Of a stretch of DNA of 64,000 bases, positions 23,405 to 35,452 are shown one piece after another. The stretch covers positions 248,001 to 312,000 of the forward strand of contig JAFFJZ010000054.1 in the NCBI GenBank assembly GCA_018340375.1. The letters run 5' to 3'. Made by a program: the position numbers and the translations under genes. Origin of the DNA: Gonatopus flavifemur (taxonomy: Eukaryota; Arthropoda; Insecta; Hymenoptera; Dryinidae). Each line of letters starts with the position of its first letter. Within the stretch, counting starts at the first letter, position 1. Below the pieces are notes generated by a model. The model had not been told where the DNA came from and ran no database searches. It worked only from the letters and a program-made list of their open reading frames with translations.

Positions 23405-24010
23405 AAAATTTTGTTCATGTGAAAAATTTCTCTCTGTAAGCGATAGTTCAGGTACGGAAAGGTTTGAGAGAATCGTATTGTTTATAATACGGGACCGATC
23501 ACAGGTTTCGGAAGACGTGCTGTCTGTCTATGAGGAGAGCATTTCTTATATTATTTCAGAATTTGTGTGAGTCAATGATCGGGGAATTGGGCTGAATTTT
23601 GTACCGTAATCCGCCATAAATGAAGAATGTTGTTTCTGTGAACGTTTTTTCTGCAGAATTGGCAGTAAAATTATTCGAATGTTTTAAGCAAAAGCATTGT
23701 TTATAACGATAGTCCGATTACGGATTTCACATGACGAGCTTTACGACTGAGTTATTCGACCAAGGAAGAAAACAGAGATCACCGTTGAGGAATCCATTTC
23801 CATTGATTATTCAACAATTCCTTGAAATAAATGATCGAAGAATTGGGATACATTTTGAAATATACCGTAATCTGCGATGAATAAGCAGTTTTGTTTCGGT
23901 GAACGATTTTTCTGCGGAACCAGTAGTTCGGTTGTGAAGAATTACATTCTTTATAACGATGCACCGATCCCGGATTCAACATAACAAGCTGTAATGATCT
24001 CCCACATATC
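23405..24010. repeat. degenerate ~261-bp tandem repeat, about 2.3 copies
   Basis: TACCGTAAT blocks at 23602 and 23863 lie in alignable contexts (TGTTTCTGTGAACG versus TGTTTCGGTGAACG; ACCGATCACAGG versus ACCGATCCCGG). The first, partial copy directly follows the 244-bp satellite. Divergence is much higher than in the satellite. Confidence 0.55.
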
Positions 24011-24571
24011 TTCCTATTGAATTCCAATTATTTTGAACTCCAAAAATGTTAATGGGAAGTGAGGCGGAACTGACAAAAGCACACTTATTCCTATTGTTTG
24101 TTTTATTTCTAATACGATTGAAGGTTTTTTTCCACTAGGGAACCTCTATCAGGGAAGGTGATGAACATAATGTTATCAGTTTTCGCATTTATTCTTCTCA
24201 AGGAAGAATTTGAACGTTAATGATGACAATAATGTCTGTAAGAATGTTCACAGACACCGTTGTATCTGAGGAATAACGTTTTTCGTTCAGAAAATTTTCC
24301 TCTAATCTCAACAGGTACGAATGGTTTGAAAAATTGAATGGATTTGGATATTTTGAGAATTTTGCGAAAATACTGTGAGTTTGGAATCCTTCAATCAACA
24401 AAGATGGCTTCTCATCAGAGAATGTAATGGCCGTAATATTACTCGTGCAGTTTCCTGTTTGAAAAAACCCATTCCTCCTCGTTTGAATTCTTACTATTGA
24501 GGCATGTTGACAGGACTATAAGAATCGACTATTATACTAATTTCGTGGAATTTCATTTCAAGCAATTTGAC
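24011..24571. other. unassigned non-coding stretch
   Basis: No gene or repeat is recognised here beyond AT-rich sequence. It ends at the target site of the hAT-like element. Confidence 0.3.
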
Positions 24572-25210
24572 CTCCAAAGTAGTGATGAGACTCGAGTGGG
24601 ATTTTTTTAATCGAGTGACTCGCATGAAAATATAAAAAACATCGAGTTTCACTCGAGTAATCATGCAACTCGAGTGGGATTTTTTGACTCGAATGACTAG
24701 TGGGCATGGATGACTAGAGTACAGAATGTCTAGAAGAAGTAGCCTAATTGCATCGATTGATTACTTCTCATGTAACTGACCAATCATACTTTCGTCTTTG
24801 GAAGGATCAACCAATAATTAAGCTATTTCACTACTTTTTTTGCCAACACTGCTCGAATGGTTTGTGAGCACAGATAAGAGAAAATCAATTTGAATAGCAT
24901 AACCACACAACGTGAGTTGATGAAAAATTGCAAATCAGGTTATCATGAAATAAGTTGCAAGTGTATTCATACAAAATTTAGGTAATAGATCATAATACCG
25001 AATCATTCTCGTTGTTTAAAACCCACCAACCTATAATGACTTGTCATAAAACTACTGAGAAATCCTAGATTTTAACTATTGAGAAAAATTCAATCTTATG
25101 AGCATTCGGTATTGTTGTATACTATCCAAATTCATTTATACAATATATTGCACACAAGAACAAAATCAACATTCTCGATATTCAACAAAAAATAAAGTTG
25201 AGTTTGATCA

Positions 25211-25748
25211 CCCTGGTGGAAGAATTTCGGTGAATTTTATTGAATTTCATTGATTTTATTGAATTTTATTGAATTTTATTGAATCTTATTGAATTTTATT
25301 CACATTTTGGACATTAGCTTTTCATTGAAAATTAACAAAATTCAACAAAAGTTCGGTGAAATGCGGTCGAACGCGTCCATGCGCACTTTCATCTTCTCAC
25401 TGTCTCAAGTCCTAAAGAAATTATGGGATTTTCCTATAGTTTCTCTATGAATTGGTACTTTTATGAGGAATTATGAAAAAAATGACTTTTAAGAGGAATC
25501 ATGAGAAATTATAAGATTATTTTCGTTAGGGGAGAAAAAGGATTGATTGGGTGATTAGAGCATATACTACTGGAGCGAGCATTGCCTATGATTTTAATAC
25601 GAATGTTAACCATGAGAAAGGAAGAATCGACTTTTAGGGAGTTTTCTCTCTTTTCATCCAATGAGATTTGAACAGAGATAGCACTGCCCTGGTGGGAAAG
25701 TTTTACTGAAAATCTCTGAAAATTTCAGTGAAATTTCTTCCACCAGGG
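25211..25748. mobile_element. possible CCCTGGTGG-ended element with an 11-bp tandem repeat
   Basis: CCCTGGTGGAAGAATTTC at 25211 is mirrored by GAAATTTCTTCCACCAGGG ending at 25748. Next to the left end is (TGAATTTTATT)n, about six units at 25232-25305. A separate small palindrome at 25687-25748 starts with CCCTGGTGGGAAAG, so the right end may instead belong to a 62-bp foldback and the left to a solo half. Confidence 0.45.
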
Positions 25749-25789
25749 TACTTAAAAGTCAGATCTTTCATTCAATCTTCATACCACAA

Positions 25790-25958
25790 CAGAGCTGCCA
25801 GATGGGCAGAATTATCGAGGGGAAGTGTACCCCCACTATCGTCCCATGTATATAAGTTACATAATTGTGTATAGGTTTCGTATAGATGTGAGATTATGCA
25901 TATGAAAAATAGTGGGAACACTATTCCCCTCAATAATTCTACCCATCTGGCAGCTCTG
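25790..25958. mobile_element. 169-bp hAT-type miniature element
   Basis: The ends CAGAGCTGCCAGATGGG and their mirror are flanked by a perfect 8-bp duplication, TACCACAA (25782-25789 and 25959-25966). The inverted repeats reach about 50 bp inward. It is nested inside the 1.9-kb hAT-like element. Its termini resemble those at 5746-6041. Confidence 0.85.
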
Positions 25959-26465
25959 TACCACAAGAGAACACGAAGTTATAAAGAACGTACAATAGAG
26001 GTGAATTGAACGGCTGGACATTTGATGGTCCAGTGGACGTTGCATGAACGTGAAAGTACGTACAATGGACCTACATTTCACCTAAGAGGTCTGTGTTCTC
26101 TTGGGGTATCAATCTAACCACACTTCTTCGTAGCCTTTGATCGCTCCAATAGTATATGATCTAAGATTGGGTGCATTTCTTTTTTTGTTATATATTTTCA
26201 TATTCTAATATTTTATGCATATAATATACACATGAATAATATCGTATAGATATTTTATAGATATATGAAATATTCCGTACTGTGTGGGTACCATGCGACT
26301 CGAATGAGTTTTTGGACTCGAGTAAGTTTTTGGATTCGAGTGAATTTTTGGACTCGAGTAACGAGTGAACTCGGCATTGAAGAATTTGACTCGAGTCCGA
26401 CTCGAAACCATTTTACTCGAGTCACTCGAGTGAACAACCACTCGAGTCCCATCACTATTCCAAAG

Positions 26466-27289
26466 TGTTACAAATTTTGAAATTGATCAAAGTAACCCCA
26501 ATTCACGGCACGTGATTCTTATAAAAAGTTGACAAACAATTTACTACTTCTTAGGAAGAGACATGTTTAATTTGCTCGCAAAATTTTTCTGCAAAATTGA
26601 CCAGTTGAACATAAAAATGTTATATGAAATTTAACTTTTTATAACAAGTAAGGAACAACGCGTTTCACAAAAATAGAATTATTTGTCGAACAAAAATCAG
26701 AGTTCATATATATCATGTGTAATTTATTCGACGTCATAGATGAACATTTCTATTGTTCAATCTTTCATGGAAAAAATACAGATCCCTGTTGTATGATTAA
26801 GTGGGATTATTACGTGTTCGCAGAATGAAAGAATGGAGATATTGCATATAAAATTGATATTATTTGCATATTGCATATGATTGAATGATATATGGATGCC
26901 CTAACAGCATACCCACCGATGTCCACGTTGCATGTTTGTGGATACAAGGTGGATGGAAGGGAGAAGTGACACAAAAGTGACGGAGAATTGCCAGGCGATC
27001 GGTGGTTGTGCTGTACGGGTACACAATGCCCTGGCATCCAGTTTATTGGAAGATTAATAGAATCGAATGTTTTTTCTCAGCGGTATAACAAACCACGATA
27101 CCAGTCAAGGGTTAATAGTACGAAATTAATAGGCAGAAGTAACACACGAATGTTCATAGCACATTTTACGGGCCTTCTTAGCACATGGAATTTCCTATGC
27201 ATGTCCTATGGATATTCTCCACACACCGTGGGAATGCTGTATTACTAAGGGTATTGTTGAAAAGTGATAACTTGGGAAACAGTATCATT
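26466..27289. other. unassigned non-coding stretch
   Basis: No gene is recognised. Several short overlapping frames at 26800-27250 carry no motif. The stretch leads into a partial unit of the ~240-bp repeat. Confidence 0.3.
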
Positions 27290-28196
27290 TGGTATGATGT
27301 GAACATAAATCACGTTGAACCAACGGACATTTTTCGTGCGGTGTACGTATATCTTCTCTCTCTCTCTCTGTGAGTATAAGCCTGCACGCTCTTGCTTCGC
27401 TCTACTTTGTCAATTGTTTTACTGCATATTTTGTGGCCCTATCAGGGTCGACCTTGTTTCAGTGCATCCCTTATCGGCTCGGGCATTTTTTGAGCAACTA
27501 ACGATAAGTAGCTGTTTCGTTGGCAGCCGATGGTGGATGTTTTGTGATTTGCATTTATCTGGTGTTGTTGGAGCATCTGCCAAGCGGCAAGACCAAGGCT
27601 GGTGTATTACAAGTGCTTTTCGCGCATGGCGCTTATCATTCGTCTCTTATCATTGATTGGTCTGTCTTCTCTACACGTCATCACGGTAACGTTGAGGTAT
27701 TGGCCGTCATAGCACATCCACACTCCACAGCATAAATCTTGCCTTCCAACGGGAGCCTTGACGACATCTTTGTTGGCATACTAATTCGTATCACATCACT
27801 TTTCAACGAGATTTTTGACACATACTTTCTCTATCCTCATTTGCGGTCTACATAGATAATAATTCGGTGATGCATTTCTCAATAATACTTTCATCACATT
27901 CATAATTATAATGCGCGATTATTTCATAGTACCAGCGTTCGTTCGTATATACTGCGTTGTGTGTGTCACACATATACTATGATACTGAGTGTATAGATAC
28001 GTGCACACTGTTGTATTCTTCCTACGTTATTGCTCTCATCTCTGTCTCTCGAACTACTCGATGGTACCCTCTCTCACCCGAAGTAGCATATACTCATCTT
28101 AACCGTTCTTACAATGACTTCTATTCTATGTAATTCGTTTTTTATTTGGATTTTCACACATATTAGTACCAGATTTTTCTCTTTTTCATTATTACA

Positions 28197-30611
28197 ATGG
28201 ATCACATTCGCTCAATCTGCAGAAAATCTGTGAAAACGGATGTCATTAAGTGTACACCGTGCATGAAATATTTCCATCCTGGTTGTGTGAAACTACATAA
28301 AACGTATAAACACAACAACGAGCTTGTACTTTGCAAAGGTCCCTTGGAATCCTTCAAAAAGTCTGGAGATATCCCTCCCCCATCAATGGAAGTTGATTGT
28401 CCGTCAACTTCGATGGTTGATCGCAACACCAGTGGTGGTACTACTCCTAATACAACCTTTACCATAGATGATATTATGAGAGCTATTCAAATATCCTCAG
28501 ATAAACTGGATAATTTTATTGAACGGCAAGAACGCAATAATACTGAGGTTCATGCTCGACTTCAACAACTGTCTTCCATCGAAAACAATGTCTCCTCTTT
28601 ATCCAGCAAATTTGCGGGGCTTGAACAGGCTGTTATGACAGTCAATCAGGATGTGAAATCGCTCACTAAAGACTACCAGGAATTAAAAACCTCACGGGAA
28701 CAGAATTCCTCTTGTATCAAAATGACTGATGCCAGTCTCATATCGCTTAGCCAGCGTGTTATAACCATTGAAGATAACTCTCAATCTCACTCAGCACGCA
28801 TCTCTGAATTGGAACAACAAAATACCGAGTTGCAGGAAGAACTTCGAGCGCTGCGCTCTCAATCAAATAGGAACCTTCTCACTCTGTCAGGATTACCTGA
28901 ACTTCCTGATGAATTCATTCCAAGCCGTATCATGGATGTCTTGGCTCATCTTAATGTTCAGATCACCCAATCTAACATTGTGAGAGCATTTCGTCTTCGC
29001 TCCACCAAAACTATTAGGTGTACAAATAAGTTTCCGCGGTTTGTCAAAAGATGGCCCCACCAGAAGGTTATGGAGAAATTGTCAGATGTAAAACGTAATA
29101 TCCCAAGTTTAGTCATCTGGCAACACCATAACCTTAAAGTACTAGTGATTCCGTATCAGCATCACGTAATTTTTTTCGTGCAAAAATGTCAAGTTTTATT
29201 CCGAATAAGCATCATTTGCGGGAACTTTTGATTTACTCCTTTAATGTGAAAAAATCTGCAGCTGAGGCGCATCGATTGCTTCTAGAAGCATATGGTGAAG
29301 CTGCTTCAAGTGAGAGAAGTTGTCAGGAATGGTTTCAAAAGTTTAAGAACGGTGAGTTTGACGTTAAAGACAAAGAACGCAGTGGAAGGCCGAAAGTGTA
29401 CGAAGACATGGAATTAGAAGTACTATTGGAGGAAGATTCGTCCCAAACGCAAAAAGAACTTGCACTCACTCTACAAGTGACTCAACAAGCAATTTTACAT
29501 CGTTTAAAATCGTTAGGAATGATTCAAAAACAAGGAAATTGGGTTCCATATGAACTAAAGCCGAGAGACGTTGAACGCCGATTATGCATGAGTGAAATGC
29601 TGCTTGCCAGGAATAAAAAAAGAGTTTTTTGCATCGTATAGTCACTGGTGACGGAAAATGGATTCACTACGATAATCCAAAGAAGAGAAAGTCATGGGTT
29701 AAGCCCGGCGAACCATCAACATCGACAGCTAAGCCGAATATTCATGGAAAAAAACTCATGCTGTGTATTTGGTGGGATCAGCTTGGTGTCGTGTATTATG
29801 AATTGCTGAAACCAAGCGAAACCATTACTGGAGCTCTCTACCGAACACAATTGATGAGATTGAGTCGGGCACTTAAGGAAAAATGCGCCCATTACTACTC
29901 CAGACACGACAAAATTATTCTTTTACACGATAATGCTCGTCCACATGTTGCGGCGCCGGTAAAAACATACTTGGAAACACTCAACTGGCAAGTTTTACCC
30001 CACCCGCCGTATTCACCAGACTTAGCCCCTTCTGATTATCACCTGTTCCGGTTGATGGCACATGGTCTGTCTGAGCAGCGCTCCACATCATATGAAGACA
30101 CCAAAAATTGGGTAGATTTGTGGATAGCGTCAAAAGATGGAGAGTTTTTCCGACGGGGTATCCAAATGTTGCCAGAAAGATGGGGAAGAGTAGTGGCAAA
30201 TGATGGAAAATACTTTGAATAAAACGTAATGTACTTTTCCTTTACAATAAATTCCTAATTTTTTATAAAAAACCGCGGAAACTCTTTTGGACACCTAATA
30301 CATCGCGTCCACGTACCATCCTTATGGAGCTTGATTCTCCTTCTCTCCGAACGAAAATACTTGAGGCCAAACGTTCTACAGGATTAATCGACGCGTCTGA
30401 TATTAATCCCTCTCTACCTAAGTCTGGGCTTTATCTTACTGAATATCTGCCGTCTGATATAGCCTCTCTTCTCGCAGAAACTAAGAAAGTTGCGAAGTCT
30501 CAAGGATATCTCCATATTTGGTCGAGGAATGGACGTATTCTGGTGAAAAAAGATGATACCTCAAATGTTATCGTCATCTCATCTAACAGGGACTTTGATC
30601 AACTTAGGTGA
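28197..30611 (+). CDS. LINE ORF1, split by a mariner insertion
   Basis: The coding parts are 28197-29013 and 30301-30611. Leaving out the mariner and one TA copy they make 1128 bases, exactly 376 codons with the stop, so the host frame is otherwise intact. The N-terminus has a cysteine/histidine finger (ICRKSV, IKCTPCMKYFHPGC) resembling a PHD-type zinc finger, at about residues 7-35. A long coiled coil follows (about residues 100-220, many Leu/Glu/Gln heptads), then a basic C-terminal domain (LTLSGLPE, RAFRLRS, YLHIWSRNGRILVKK). Such ORF1 proteins trimerise and bind element RNA. Function here is inferred from family; the insertion inactivates it. Confidence 0.8.
29014..30298 (+). mobile_element. 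mauritiana-type mariner inside LINE ORF1
   Basis: This 1285-bp unit is bounded by TTAGGTGTACAAATAAG on the left and, mirrored, TTAGGTGTCCAAAAGAG on the right; both continue into TTTCCGCGG. TA lies at 29012-29013 and 30299-30300. The size and the 345-residue transposase are those of mauritiana-group mariners. Right and left repeats differ at a few positions. Confidence 0.93.
29186..30222 (+). pseudogene. mauritiana-subfamily mariner transposase, one frameshift
   Basis: The frame starts MSSFIPNKHHLRELLI, closely resembling the family's usual start, and ends with GKYFE. Its would-be length of 345 residues equals the classical mariner transposase. The helix-turn-helix pair and linker are in the first half. 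The DD34D aspartates are visible in IVTGDGKWIHYDN, LLHDNARPHVA and LAPSDYHLF. One base is missing in a T-run near 29628, so translation would end at 29641 while the second half is open from 29629. No other damage is obvious. Copies this clean usually reflect recent activity; a homopolymer base-calling error would also explain it. Confidence 0.92.
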
Positions 30612-30665
30612 CTCCCGATTCGACCCTCAAACTCTCACTCCAATCAAGTTTTTCGTTCGTTAAAA

Positions 30666-33458
30666 ATGTATCATGTTGATGCACAATCACTTATGGCTCA
30701 TTTTGATGAATTCTCTGATTTTTTCTGCACTAAGAATCCGAATAAGTACGATGTTATTGCGGTATCTGAGACCTGGTTCAGGAGTGACATGGATGACTCA
30801 TTCTGCTCATTGGATGGATATGTGGTCTTTCGTTGCGATAGGGTGGGTCGTATTGGCGGGGGGTCTGTCTCTATATTGAACAGAATCTCCAATACAAAAT
30901 TATACAGAAATCTGAGTACGATGCCACTTGTCCACAACCCGAATATCTATTCGTCCAGGTTTCCAGCACGTGTATGCGTGAAGTACTCATTGGTGTAGTT
31001 TACAGACCTCCGAAAATAGGATTTGCTAACGGTGATCTCTACACCGAGTACTGACTATCACGACAAAATCATTATGGGTGACTGGAACACCGACTTGTGC
31101 CGTTCATCTCCTGATAGTACTTATCTCCGTAAAATACTCTCCAGTCTGAATCTGGCCATTGTCCCCTACGGCCCCATTCATCACACGTCCATCTCTTCTA
31201 CCTCGCTCGACTTATGTGTAGTGGACGATCTCTCCAAAGTGATTGACCATGAACAAAAGGAAATGCCTTTCCTATCTCGGCATGACATGATCTCAATTGA
31301 ATACTCTTTCAATCTACCCATGAGTCAACAGCAGATCGTCCCTGTGCGTGATTACTCGCGTGTCAATGGGCAAGATATTCATATACCATCGATTTTGCTG
31401 AACATCGGGAACTCGGGTATCACAAATATTGATGAGTGTGTTGGGGTTTTCCATGATTATCTCACTGATCTATACAATAGTGAAGGACCGATCAGAAGGT
31501 TCACTCCCAGACATCCCCCTTCTCCCTGGATAACTCAGGGGATTCGTAATCTCATCCGCGAACGTAACACTGCGAGGAGGACTTATCTCCGCACAAGAAA
31601 TCCTGAATGTCATCTACTCTTCACACGACTAAGGAACAACGTTGTTACTTCTCTCAGGAATGCGAAGCGTCAATATTATAACGACAGATTGATGGGCACT
31701 CCCGACTCACGCACACTTTGGAGAGAACTTCGTACCCTGAGAATAATTGAATCTAATAGTAATCATCCGCCCGCGGATAAATTTTGTGTGAACGAGCTTA
31801 GTTTACACTTCTCTGCTGGCTTTCATCCGGCCTGTCCTCCACCGCCTATTCTCGACCAAAGTCTCAGCTACAGTGATAACCTTTCCTTTTTCCCTCACTT
31901 GACTCCTCATGATCTGCTACATTTCTATCATTTTTCTAACTCAAATACTATTCTTCCAGATGCGCTCCCTGGTCGATTCCTTAACCTGATCGCTCCGTCC
32001 ATTTTTCCATTCCTACTGACCTAATCCAATTCCTCTCTCATGCTATCTCTCTTTCCTATGGCGTGGAAACGTTCCTTCATTACACCTATACCTAAAACAA
32101 GATCTCCACAAACTCCACGTGATTTTCGCCCTATCTCCATTCTCTGTGAGTCATCTAAAATACTTGAAAAGATCGTCCATCACTTCTTGTGTGATTTTTT
32201 GACCAAGAATTCTCTACTTGACCAATATCAGTGTGGATTCATCAAACACCGCTCCACTCAAACTGCCCTTTTGAAATTGACTGATGATGTTCGTGAAGCG
32301 ATTGATAAGCGCATGATCACTCTTTTGGTGGGGTTTGATTTCTCAAGAGCTTTTGATACCGTTAACCACTCTTTGCTCATACAAAAACTCGCTTCTTTCA
32401 ATACATCTACCCCCGTGCGGAAGTGGTTTTGGTCCTATCTATCTGGTCGCACGCAAGCAGTTAGAAGCTCTAAAGGTTGCTCCGAATGGACTCCAGTTAC
32501 CTCAGGTGTTCCCCAAGGCTCTCGCCTGGGCCCTCTCTTATTCGCACTGTATGTTACCGACATAAATCCGATTATTCACCATTGTAAACTCTTCAAATTC
32601 GCTGATGACTTTTATATTTATCTGCATACTTCACCTTTTCTCATAGACAAATGTATCTCGAAATTGAATGACGATATACAGAGAATTGCTAGTTGGTGCT
32701 CCACCAACTACCTAATTCTGAACCCCTTAAAAACCAATTGCATGATCCTTGGTTCTCCTCGTTACGTCAACGATATTTCTCTTCGCTCCTTACCGGACAT
32801 CATACTTCAGGGCACCCCTATAAATCTTGTCTCTTCGCTTAAATCGCTTGGGATTATTCTGACACCTTCTCTCAATTGGAATGAGCAAGTAACTTCTGTC
32901 TGCAGGAAAGTCTCGTGCGCACTCTACCAATTGCGACTTAATGGCAACGCACTCTCTATCCAGATGAGAACTAAACTGATTTCAACGCTAGTTATACCCT
33001 ATTTTGATTATTGTTGCTTAGTTCTCACTGATCTCTCCGAAGGAGACAGTATACGTCTGCAGCGTAAACTGAATGCCCGCGTGCGGTTTATTTTCAATCT
33101 CAGGAAAGATGTCCACATCTCTCCCTTCTTCACGCGCCTCGGCTGGCTCAAACTTTCTGAACGACGGAAATTTTTCCTGGGGTCGTACTTGCATCAACTA
33201 TTTGCTTTCAAGGATCCTCCTTCTCTTCACGATCGTTCCAATTTTGGTACCTCTGATGCAATTCGTTGCACTAGATCGAATAGGGGGCTCCTTGAAATAC
33301 CACTGCATCGTACTACCACATATCAAACATCTTTTTTGATAACAGGTAGTAAACTCTGGAACACGATCCCAGATAACATCAAGTGTAGCTCTTCCCCTAA
33401 CGTCTTCAAAAAGAGGTATTATGACTTCTTGCTCACCTCCACCCTTTCTCACTCATAG
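30666..33458 (+). pseudogene. LINE ORF2: endonuclease and reverse transcriptase, several frameshifts
   Basis: The N-terminal part resembles an APE-type endonuclease: FDVIAVSETWF-like (VIAVSETWFRSDM), then GVVYRPP in another frame near 31000 and IIMGDWNTDL after 31070. The central part has reverse transcriptase motifs PMAWKRSFITPIPK, DFRPISILCE, GFDFSRAFDTVNH, TSGVPQGSRLGPLLF and the catalytic FADDFYIYL (at about 32600). The C-terminal part continues to 33458. The reading frame leaves and returns at about 30935/31065 and again at about 32006/32056, so at least four small indels are present. The longest intact piece (32040-33458) covers nearly the whole reverse transcriptase domain. Confidence 0.85.
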
Positions 33459-33808
33459 ACATATACTCCTTTTCAAGTAGGTTCATCGTGGTCCATCCTA
33501 CGCTTTTCTTGCCTTCATCTTCATTCTGCGCATTCATAACTATTGTATCTCTATCTTATATCTGTATTTTCATTTCTCACACCTTTGTAATCTCATCCTC
33601 ACTCTCATTCTCATTTCATCTTTATTTTTCAGTTCATTCATTCTGCCTTCTTTTTGCTTTTTGGGCTGTGGGTTTAATGCTGTATATATATAAGTATTTT
33701 TGCATATAATATCTTTGTTATTGTTTATACTTCTTCCTCAATTGTTCCACAGGATTTCCATCCTAGAACAAAAATAAACATATCTATCTATATCTATCTA
33801 TCTATCTT
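33459..33808 (+). other. 3' region and (TATC)n tail of the LINE
   Basis: T- and C-rich sequence without a gene, including AAAATAAACA (about 33770) as a possible polyadenylation signal. It closes in the tetranucleotide run TATC that marks the 3' end. Confidence 0.6.
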
Positions 33809-35247
33809 ATTGGCTTTTCTCGGAAGTTGTTTTGCCGTATAAACTGATGTCATAGCATGTTTGTGAAATCAGGAATCATTGCATGCCGGAAATATTCCAG
33901 AGAACAATTCTGTTCAATTATATAAGGATACCGATATACACGGAAAACCAAAGACCCACCGCAACTACTCACGTAGTCGATTGTCAACCATGTACGAGGA
34001 TTAGTTACGGCAACTATTCAGTGCTTAGCGCAAATACCACGTTAGTTCAGATAAGTAATAGAGTAGTCGCGCTGATTGGCATGGTATTTGTCTAGAGTCC
34101 TAAGTAGTTGCCGTAACTGCTTTTCGTAGATGGTCAAAAATCAAGTGAGTGAGTAGTTGCTGCAAGTATTTTTTTCCTGTTCAGTACACTTTTTGGAAAT
34201 CTAGTGTACATTGTAAGAAAGAAGTGGAGTTAGATATGAAGTGCAAACAAACAAAAAGTGAAGATCCACATGCGAGGGACAGACACTTTTCGTGCGCTGT
34301 ACGTACGTCTTGTTTCTTCGCTCGTATTTCTGTTGCACAATGAACTGATATCGTTGCATGTTTACGAAATCATAAAACGGAATATTGCATGACAAAAATA
34401 TACCAGACAGTAATTATGCTCAGATATTCCATCAAACGAAAAGCGCTTTTAGAATGCATTCCTTTCGAACATTTGGAACATATCCTCAATACACTATTTA
34501 ATGTGTTCAGATAAATTTGAAATACACCCAATGCATTCCAAGTGCATTTAGAGAAACTGTTCATGTTTATTCTCTTTTCCAAAACTGATTCCAAATCCAT
34601 TTGCTGCATTCAGAAGGTATGTTTGAAGCTCTTATGGTTACATGGGATATAACCATACTGAAGCAGTATACTTTTTAGAAATCAAGTGTACATTATTAGA
34701 AAAGAATGTGGAGTGCAAAGCATGATGCACGAACTGAGAAGCCAATTTCTTAGACTGAAGGAAACTTTTCTTGAACCTCATTCTAATAGGTTTTTTTTCA
34801 ATGGAAAAGAAATCAGGTACATGGAAAAAGTTTTCATCACATTGGAACAAAAAATTCTGAAATCGAAACAGAAATATAATGCTCCTCGAATTAAAAGAAT
34901 GTCATTTCAAGTCAATGGATTTATCAGAATGAGGGCAAAGAAATTTTCTTCAAGTTTGAGAAATTGGGTTCTCAGTGCGTTGAACCGTTTTTCGTGCAGT
35001 GTAAGTACGTTTAATTGAATTTTCTCGTACTTTTTTTCATAATAAACTGATATCGTTGCATGTTTACGAAATCAAAAAACGGAATATTGCATGACAAAAA
35101 TATTCCAGAAAAGAATTGTGCTCAGTTATATAACCATAACGATATAGTACACTCTTTGAAAATCGATTGCACATTATTAGAAAGGAATATGAAGTGCAAA
35201 GCATGATGCACGTTGAGTCAACAGATTTTTTTCGTGCGGTGCACACT

Positions 35248-35452
35248 CGGTGTAACAAGCACGTTTACAGTTCTAACGGAAATATCTTTATACAATATGC
35301 GTTATTGCTGTTATCTGAGAATTTGTAATCCATCTGAATGATAGAAGGCACATATATGAAGGTATACAGTCGGAGAAAAATATTAAAAATTCATTAATAA
35401 CAACATATTCAAAGATATTTCCGTTAGAACTGTAAACGGACTTGTTACACCG
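35248..35452. mobile_element. 205-bp miniature element with ~40-bp TIRs
   Basis: The ends are CGGTGTAACAAGCACGTTTA and its mirror; the inverted repeats extend through GTTCTAACGGAAATATCTTT with few mismatches. It interrupts a unit of the ~240-bp repeat just after GTGCGGTGCACAC. The target duplication is unclear. Confidence 0.75.

Larger units (their letters stand above)
24580..26457. mobile_element. 1.9-kb hAT-like element with ACTCGAGT subterminal repeats
   Basis: The ends TAGTGATGAGACTCGAGTGG and, mirrored on the right, TAGTGATGGGACTCGAGTGG match closely. They are bounded by 8-mers CTCCAAAG (24572-24579) and TTCCAAAG (26458-26465), which differ at one base. Both termini hold a cluster of ACTCGAGT words, about 10 on the right, in both orientations. 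No transposase frame is present, so it is a non-autonomous hAT element. It hosts at least two smaller inserted elements. Confidence 0.78.
27366..33808 (+). mobile_element. apparently full-length LINE with nested mariner
   Basis: The element splits a unit of the ~240-bp repeat. Sequence before about 27366 and after about 33808 joins into one unit, and TATCTT at both junctions may be the target duplication. Contents in order: an ~830-bp 5' leader, ORF1 (split by a mariner), ORF2 with endonuclease and reverse transcriptase, a ~320-bp 3' region, and a (TATC)n tail at 33780-33806. Without the mariner it would be about 5.15 kb. A microsatellite tail and a zinc-finger ORF1 are known from CR1/Kiri-type elements; that clade call is tentative. 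Confidence 0.75.
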
